Positions 57,639 to 64,000 of a DNA stretch of 64,000 nucleotides are shown here, piece after piece. The translations under genes and the position numbers were made by a program. Numbering within the stretch: position 1 is the first letter of the stretch; each line of letters opens with the position of its first letter. Source of the DNA: Voacanga thouarsii. Its lineage: Eukaryota; Streptophyta; Magnoliopsida; Gentianales; Apocynaceae. Under the pieces are notes generated by a model. That model made no database searches. It saw nothing but the letters and a program-made list of their open reading frames with translations, and was not told the DNA's origin. The stretch covers positions 5,766,001-5,830,000 of the forward strand of contig JANUWF010001659.1 of assembly GCA_026120185.1 (NCBI GenBank), in the 5' to 3' direction.

Positions 57639-57984
57639 TGATAAGAATCACCCAAGGCAAGAAGGCCACTCAAAAGAAGATAAAGAGAAATCCAAACAAC
57701 AACTTATGGCACCTTGGGTGAGATCCATTTTCAAGAGGTTTCAATAGAAGATTAAGGCCAACCAAGCCAACAAACCAAGGGCTAAGAGAATGATGAAGGA
57801 GAAGGTAAAGAAAGGAAGGCCAAAAGGAGTATAAAAAATGCAACAATCCTTGTGGAAGGTCAAGCAAATAAATAACAAAGAATAAAGGGCAAACTGGCAT
57901 ATGAAGGAATACGACCTAAGGGAGCTTTAAATTGAAACAATCTTGGCTTCAAGACTATTTGGAAGATCAAGAAGACAACCAAGG
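57639..57984 (+). mobile_element. Fragment N: start of a chromovirus-type LTR
   Basis: Starts TGATAAGAATCACCCAAGG, as the B LTR does. It shares a run of segments with the minus strand of the A LTR (TTTTCAAGAGGTTTCAA, CCAAAAGGAG), so it is the first 346 bp of an A/B-type LTR in plus orientation. H interrupts it. Both sides show CAAGG (57634-57638 and 57980-57984). Confidence 0.65.
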
Positions 57985-60315
57985 TGTAACACCCCACGCC
58001 CTAGGTACCTAAATAGGGTAGGTTGTCGCCCCATCCAAAGGACTAGGGGTCTTTATAACGAAGTACAGAATAAAATAGAATTGCTAAATAAAATTCAAGG
58101 AATAACTCCATTACATCCGAAAGCAAAACGTATACAAGTCTGGAACTCAAAACTAGCAAACGTCTTTTGAAACAAACTCAAAAACACAACTAAATAAATA
58201 AACTAGAGCTCAACCCTAGCTTTGCTCAGCTCAATGTAAGTAATCCCCTGAAATCATAATATAAAAGGTGTGAGATTGACATCTCAGTAAGTCCCATGTG
58301 TGAAAATGTCAATTATAACCATTTCATATATGCAGGTTTATCAAAACCACAAAATTTTGTTTGCAAGTCAATTTCATCAATAATATTTATACAAAGGAGC
58401 CTTGCTCAATAAATCCAAAACAGTTCACAGTAAATCACTATTTCATCACATTCATAATTCATTAAGTAGGGATTAGCAAATGATTCAACAATATAGTAAC
58501 GCAATCCATATCATGGTTATCACCATGGTAGCTTCCCAATGTATTCTTTCAACAATGGGCAGTGGGGCCACCACCCACTGGGTGAGATACTCCTCCATCT
58601 CTACCCCTAACACTCCGGTTTTCCAATCCAGATCAACAATGTCCACATGGACCAATATGCTAGCGCGGACCGGCCTGACTAAGTAATACTGTCACCTCTC
58701 CAAGTTGAGTTCATCTTCTGGAGGTGGCCCTCCTGCCAGAAGACTCGCTCTTGCTCTTCGAGACTAGTACCACTAGCCTACCCTTACTGAGTACTCAACG
58801 CTCCCCTGTTAGGGGCAGAATCATTTTCCCTTTTCTGAAAGTTTTGATTAATTTGATTGCAAAAATGTGCTTTTTTATAATAGCGTTTTCAAATTGTTTG
58901 TCAATGGTTGAAGAAATCATTTTCAAAGTTGAAAAATTAAAATTTAGCAAATTAGTTTTGAAAATAAAATATCCATGTTTCCAATTCAAATCTCACAACA
59001 ATCCAGTATAACTTATCGTTTTTAGCCAAGGCTCCATCCTTGTGTCAAAACATCATATTGACATCAATTCCAAATAACATCGTAAAAATTGCTTGGAAAC
59101 AAGTATCATTTATCAAAACAGTTTTGCAGGGACTTACTTGAATATACTCAGCAATCCACCACAACAATGTTTGCCCTTTACTTCAAATCTCTTCCTTATC
59201 TAAAATCAATGATTCTCTAATTAGAATCCAAATATTAACCCTCTATCATCTTGCATCATGAATCCCTATGATCATATTACTCATCTAATTCATCTATGGC
59301 ATGTAGATGGATTAATTCATCAAATCATCTCTATAGTTTCCCATGATCATACATCTCACCATTATGCATGCTTAAAATCAAATCAACTCATCTAGGCCAT
59401 GACCTCCAATATTTACCCACCCTTAATCTCATATAATGAACATATTTGCTTCAAAAGGTCTCATCTTTAATAATCACGCAATAGATCTAGGTCATCATAG
59501 CATTATTTAACCATGTTCAAAGTCATACATGCCTAGTTCATTCCATTACTCTTTTAAACTCATCAATCTAGTCTATTTATGCTTTTCGTGCTATCTCCAT
59601 GCATAATAATACCACCATAAAATCAACCTTATGCAAGATAAAAGGGATTGAGACCAAAAATACCTCTTTTCGAGACACCCTAAGAGCAAAAGTGACACAT
59701 TTGGTGGTTTCTTGAATTTGCTTTGGAAGGAAGAGTTGATTGGTGGCTCTTGGACCTTTGTTCGGAAATTTCCAACAATAGTGGAGAAGAATTAGTCCCT
59801 TGATGACCGAGATTTAGGAGAAAAGAAGAAGATTAATGGAATACAAGTTGAAAGGTGTTGAAGGATTACTCACCTTTGGTTTAGTTTTCAATTTTGGAGA
59901 GGATTGGAGATTGCAATGGACGCAAGCCTTAGAGAGAGAGTGGTGGCTGGAATTTCCAGATTTAGGGAGTGTTTAAGGTTTGTTTGAGGACTGTTTGATG
60001 AAGGAGATAGGTTAGGGTTGGGTGTTTTAAGGTTTGGAAGAGGTGGTTCTTATTTTGGGCTCTTAATCATAAGAAGGAAAGGTGACAGCTTTTGGTCTCC
60101 TTGGTTTGGACGAAATTGTGTAAGGTTTTGGGAGGTTTTTGGTGGCTGTTTTTGGTTGTTATGGTGGCCAAAAGTAAGAGGGAAAAGAGAAGGAAAGATG
60201 CTGATTTTCTAGCTACTCTTGGACGAGATTAGGAGGGGGAAGATTAGGGTTTTGTGTAGCTGTTTTTGTTGGATTGCTAGCGTTTTTAGTGTAGGCTTTG
60301 GGCTGGAAATTTCAT

Positions 60316-60367
60316 GAGAGAGAGAGAGAGAGTGTGTGTGTGTGTGTGGTGTGTGTGTGTGTGTGTG
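60316..60367. repeat. (GA)n(GT)n microsatellite in the H LTR
   Basis: GA units followed by GT units with one GG interruption. Confidence 0.95.
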
Positions 60368-60973
60368 AACGGTGATGAAATTCTGGAGGCAATGGAGTTG
60401 AAATTCTGGTATTCTTTTGGCTAAATTCAAGTCCTAATTGGTTAGGGTTTTCTTAGTTAACCTTAGCTATAGGTTTTGGAGTGTTTTAGGTATGTTATTC
60501 TTCCCTATGTAGCGGCTGGTTATAAGGGAATTTTCCAAAAACCCTAGAAAGGATTTATGTCATTTATTTAGGGAATAGTTTAATTAATTTCCCATATTAA
60601 TTTGAGTAATCTTAAATAATTTTTAAACAGCTATTTGATAAGGAAATTTCTGGTTTCCTAATCCTTGTAACTACTGAATTTTTCCCTTCTTTTTTCCCCC
60701 TTCAAAATTTTGAAACCCTTGGCTTAATCCAAGGGACAAACATCTCATTTAATTGCAGCCATTGGCATTCTATTTTCTAAAAAAAAAAAAAAAGATTATG
60801 ATAGGGTATTAGGAACAAAAATTTAATTTACCAATTTTATAAAATAATTTCCAAGATAAAGCACACCCCTAAATTTTAGGGAATTGGTCTCCAAAACCTT
60901 AAGGATTTCGGCCAAGGTTAGGGAAAATTAGGGTAGAAGGAAAATAAAAGGAAGAAAAGAATTTGAGATAGCT

Positions 60974-61029
60974 GGGATTCGAACTCAAACCCACCAAAGA
61001 ACACACACCAAGCTCTATCTACTAAACCA
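60974..61029 (-). other. tRNA-like segment with A and B box motifs in the H LTR
   Basis: Minus strand: TGGTTTAGTAGATAGAGC (61029-61012) resembles a polymerase III A box region. About 27 bases later GTTCGAATCCC (60984-60974) is a perfect B box. The rest does not form a full cloverleaf that I can confirm, so it is a tRNA-derived relic or tRNA-like motif rather than a tRNA gene. Confidence 0.5.
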
Positions 61030-61247
61030 TATTGATTCTTAGCAAGTATTCTCCTAATAAATTCCCTTCAAGAAAATAAAACTCAATTACCTCAAATAAC
61101 ACAACCACCTCAAGCCCAAATTAATTCATGCAACAACAAATTGACATTTTCATGAAAATACTCCAAATCATCAAATGTAGTATAACTCAATATGACATGC
61201 ATGACTTTTCCTCATTTACTAAAGACGGTCTAACATGGGGTATTACA

Positions 61248-61262
61248 TCCTCTCTCTCTTAA
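61248..61262 (-). other. Element H polypurine tract
   Basis: Minus strand TTAAGAGAGAGAGGA directly before the LTR start. Confidence 0.8.
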
Positions 61263-61319
61263 GAGAATTTTGCCCCGAAATTCAGAGTGCTATACATTTA
61301 GAGCAAGTTCGGGTATTTC

Positions 61320-61615
61320 TTCTTCACCCAATCTTCAGTTTCCCATGTTGCATCTTGAGTACCGTGATGATCCTATAAAATCTTCACCATATGTATCTGC
61401 TTATTCCTCAACACCTTGACACTCCGATCCAAAACCTTAATTGGTTTCTCAACGTAGCTCAAATTAGGTTGTAGAATCAATGGCTCCTTGTTCAATACAA
61501 GCCCCAGGTCAGGGTTGTATTTCTTCAACTGGGATACATGAAACACATCATGAATTCCTGCTAATCCTTCTGGCAACTCCAATTGATATGTTACAGGTAC
61601 AATCTTGTCAATCAC
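61320..61615 (-). pseudogene. Element H integrase end and chromodomain
   Basis: The open part (61373-61615) reads VPVTYQLELPEGLAGIHDVF then HVSQLKKYNPDLG, the conserved end of the integrase. The chromodomain follows: SYVEKPIKVLDRSVKVLRNK, MVKIL-stop-DHHGTQDATWET, EDWVKKKYPNLL. The stop replaces the tryptophan expected in the VKILWxxH segment. Chromodomains of this type are thought to guide integration to modified histones. Confidence 0.88.
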
Positions 61616-62662
61616 GGGAAAAGGTCCTAGGTATCTAGGACTTAGCTTCCATCCTTTAGGATGCTTCAGAACCCCTCTGCTTGGCGTTATCTTTAGAAAA
61701 GTTCAATCCCCCAACTGAAAGTCCAACTCCTTTCTTCTATTGTCGGCATAACTCTTCTGTCGGTTTTGAGTGGTTTTTAATCTCTCCTTTATTATCTTCA
61801 CTTTATCGGCCATTTCCTCAATATTCACTTCCCCAGACTTACTGATTTGACCATCCTCTGTCCCTCCCTAGTATAAGGGTACTTGACATTTCTGCCCATA
61901 TAACGCTTCGTAGGGTGCTATTCCAATCGACGCTTGATGACTATTGTTGTATGCTAACTCAGCATAGGGTATACAATCTATCCACTTATCTTCAAAATCC
62001 AACACATATGCCTGAAGCATGTCCTCCAATATTTGGATGACTCTCTCGGACTGTCCATCCGTTTGCGGGTGAGCAGATGTGCTAAGCTTTAGAGTCGTCC
62101 CCATTGACTCTTGAAACTTGGTCCAAAACCTGGAAGTAAATCTGGTATCCCTGTCGGATACAATACTGGTCGGCACTCCATGCAATCTAACTACTTTATG
62201 AATATATATCTTGGCCATTTTTTCCATAGAGTCCCTCACATTCACCGAAATGAAATGAGCTGTCTTGGTTAATCTGTCAACCACTATCCACACAGCATCT
62301 TTCAAAGTCTTAGACATCGGTAATTCAGTAACAAAATCCATCGTCACCTCTTTCCACTTCCACTCGGGTATAGGCAATGGCTGTAGCAATCCAGTTGCCT
62401 TCTTGTGCTTCGCTTTTACTTTTTGGCACGTAAATGAAGTAGAGACGTATTACACCACGTCTTTTTTCATTCCCGGCCACCAATAGGCCGTTTTTAGATT
62501 TTGGTACATCCTAACTTCTCCCAGATGGATAGAATACTTGCTCTTGTGAGCTTCATCCATTATATTTCTTTTCAATATTAGGTCATCCGGTACACATAAC
62601 CGTTCTCGAAAATACATCGCTCCCACTTCATCAGTCCGAAATTCCTTATTTTCTCTCTTCAC
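61616..62662 (-). pseudogene. Element H integrase remnant
   Basis: Zinc-binding part 62450-62662: [32 protein letters not shown] and, after a stop, TSFTCQKVKA, where the first of the two cysteines is serine. The core (61868-62389) has all three catalytic residues: Asp in VTMDFVTELP, Asp in IVSDRDTRFTSRFW and Glu in HPQTDGQSERVIQILEDML. PYAELAYNNSHQASIGIAPY and EALYGQKCQVPLY-stop follow. It then continues with YLGPFP-type sequence towards the chromodomain. It is one of the best preserved cores in the window. Confidence 0.88.
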
Positions 62663-62741
62663 TTCCTTTGCTTTGAAAATCTGAGCTCTTGGTTATTCTG
62701 TTGAGCCTCACTAATCTCTTGCCTCAGCTCAGGCTCTAATC

Positions 62742-63500
62742 TCAGGTTGCACAAGTTAATTTTCCCTTCCTCCACTTCCCTCTTTTTCCCCAAGATATCT
62801 TGTACTTTTGAATCTCTTGTACCCTCAAGCTAGCCATCCTTACTTTTTGACTCAGCGCATCAGCTACTACATTCACTTTCCCCAGATGGTAGTTAATTGG
62901 ACACTTGTATTCCTCCAAGAACTCCATCTACCTCTTCTGCCTTAAGTTTAAGTCCTTTTGCGTGAATATGTATTTTAAGATCTTATGATCTATGAAAACT
63001 TCATATTCTGCTCCATACAAATAGTGTTGCTATTTCTTCAAAGCAAACACTATCGTTGCCAACTCCAAGTCATGCGTCGGATAGTTTACCTCGTGTGGCT
63101 TCAATTTCCTCGATGCATAGGCAATAACTTTCCTGTCCTCAATCAGCACCGTTCCTAGACCTTCCTTAGACACATCCGTGTACAAGGAGTGGGCCTTACC
63201 TTCTTCAGGTAGGCTCAGTACTGGTGCCATCATCAATCTCCTCTTAAGCTCTTGGAAGCTCTTCTCACACTTATCATTCCAGACGTATAACATGTCCTTC
63301 CTTAGCAATTGGGGCATTGGTGTCGCCAGCGTAGAGAAGCCCTTAATAAAACGATGGTAATATCCCGCCAATCCAAGGAAACTCCTGACCTCTGTTACGC
63401 TCACCAGTTGCTTCCAATATGAAATAACCTTGACTTTCAATGGGTCCACCTTGATTCTATCTTTAGATATCACATGGCCATGAAAAGACACTGAATCCAA
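62742..63500 (-). pseudogene. Element H RT end and RNase H
   Basis: 63030-63500 is open: [75 protein letters not shown], then the RNase H start [19 protein letters not shown], where the usual Asp-Ala-Ser is Asp-Val-Ser, and [20 protein letters not shown] with [11 protein letters not shown]. After stops the end reads INYHLGKVNVVADALSQKVR. Compare NVVADALS in element B, where C is inserted. Confidence 0.85.
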
Positions 63501-64000
63501 CTAAAACTCGCATTTGCTAAACTTAGCATAGAGTTTATGCTCTCTTAGTTTCTCCAGTACTAACTTTAAATACTCAATATGCTCCTTGGGACTTTTAGAG
63601 TAGATTAGAATATCGTCTATGAACATTACCACAAACTTGTCCAGGTACGGCCGAAAAATCCTGTGCATAGGATCCACGAAAACGGCAGGTGCATTAGTTA
63701 CTCCGAATGGCATGACCATGAACTCATAGTGGCCATATCTAGTGTTGAAAGCCATCTTGGGAATATCCTCCTCCTGATTAGCACTTGGCAATAACCTTGC
63801 TGGAGATCCAACTTAGAAAAGTAATACGACCCTTGCAACTGATCGAATAACTCATCAATCAAAGGCAAGAGGTACTTGTTCTTGATCATGAGGTTGTTCA
63901 ACCATCTATAGTCTACGCACAATCTTAACGTCCCATCCTTCTTCTTTACGAACAACACTGGGGCTCCCTATGGTGATGTACTGGGTCTTATGTACCCTTG
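63501..64000 (-). pseudogene. Element H reverse transcriptase (5' side cut by the window)
   Basis: The part from the edge reads [40 protein letters not shown] and [14 protein letters not shown] frameshift near 63790 follows, then [60 protein letters not shown] with catalytic FIDD, and [15 protein letters not shown]. The upstream half of RT, protease and gag lie beyond the window. Confidence 0.88.

Larger units (their letters stand above)
57985..61247 (-). repeat. Element H 3' LTR
   Basis: 3263 bp with inverted termini TGTAAYACCCC. The near end (58025-58059) shares GTCGCCCC...GGGTCTTTATAAC with the LTR of element I. It contains no supported gene. It has a GA/GT microsatellite and a tRNA-like segment. 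Confidence 0.85.
57985..64000 (-). mobile_element. Element H: Tekay/Del-like chromovirus, truncated by the window
   Basis: Minus-strand element: the 3' LTR (57985-61247) is preceded by a polypurine tract, then integrase with chromodomain, RNase H and RT up to the right edge. The 3.26 kb LTR with TGTAATACCCC...GGGGTGTTACA ends and the C-terminal chromodomain are typical of Tekay/Del. The motifs are better conserved than in the other elements, though at least one frameshift and several stops are present. Confidence 0.88.

Noticed and set aside
60974..61029. Functional tRNA gene
   Set aside because: Box motifs are present but I cannot complete acceptor and anticodon stems; recorded as tRNA-like only.
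1..64000. Host protein-coding genes or CRISPR arrays
   Set aside because: No exon-like series with plant gene motifs was found outside transposons, and no regular short direct repeats with spacers were seen.

Overview
The window looks like gene-poor heterochromatin of a flowering plant, most likely a dicot. It is AT-rich. I could recognise no host gene, RNA gene or CRISPR array. Nearly every stretch that can be identified belongs to a long terminal repeat (LTR) retrotransposon, and these are inserted into one another. All gag and pol remnants seen are broken by stops or frameshifts. One fragment of a Helitron replication protein is the only recognisable non-LTR element. The plant assignment rests on the families: Athila/Tat-type pol with tRNA-Asp primer sites, chromovirus-type pol with tRNA-iMet primer sites, and a Tekay/Del-like element with very long LTRs.

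Left part (1-26400). Element A (1-3152, minus) is a chromovirus-type gag/protease remnant with its 5' LTR. After a simple-repeat-rich spacer comes element B (4827-26395, plus), a complete but dead Ty3/gypsy element with a perfect ATTGT target duplication. B holds two later insertions. Element G (5842-11733, minus) sits in its 5' LTR, and element C (15994-23982, plus) sits between RNase H and integrase. C carries a solo LTR (D1) in its own 3' LTR. Removing C and one GATAA copy restores the B reading frame exactly. G and C are large non-autonomous derivatives without pol. They share a decayed reading frame that I cannot assign to a family.

Middle (26400-37622). A Helitron fragment is followed by K1, a non-autonomous element with a remnant resembling plant transposon-protein ORFs. 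K1 contains solo LTR D2. It ends inside what I read as the 3' LTR of element I, a short LTR-gag-LTR element without pol.

Right part (37623-64000). K2 (minus, Athila-like) is inserted in the 5' LTR of I. K2 is interrupted by M (42898-51798, Athila-like, near-equal LTRs), by solo LTR D3, and in its 5' LTR by fragment N. N is interrupted by H (Tekay-like, 3.26 kb LTR, chromodomain), which runs off the right edge.

Two LTR families (C/G/M and K1/K2) each include a pol-bearing and pol-less members with the same LTR type and the same 3' leader. This suggests autonomous and non-autonomous partners. The most interesting shared structure is a hairpin plus polypurine module just before the 3' LTR in five elements, with a similar second module about 1 to 1.6 kb upstream. 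A second theme is the presence of family-specific short palindromes in several LTRs, in K1 and K2 as spaced arrays. Coordinates and alignments were made by eye; percent identities and database hits were not computed.
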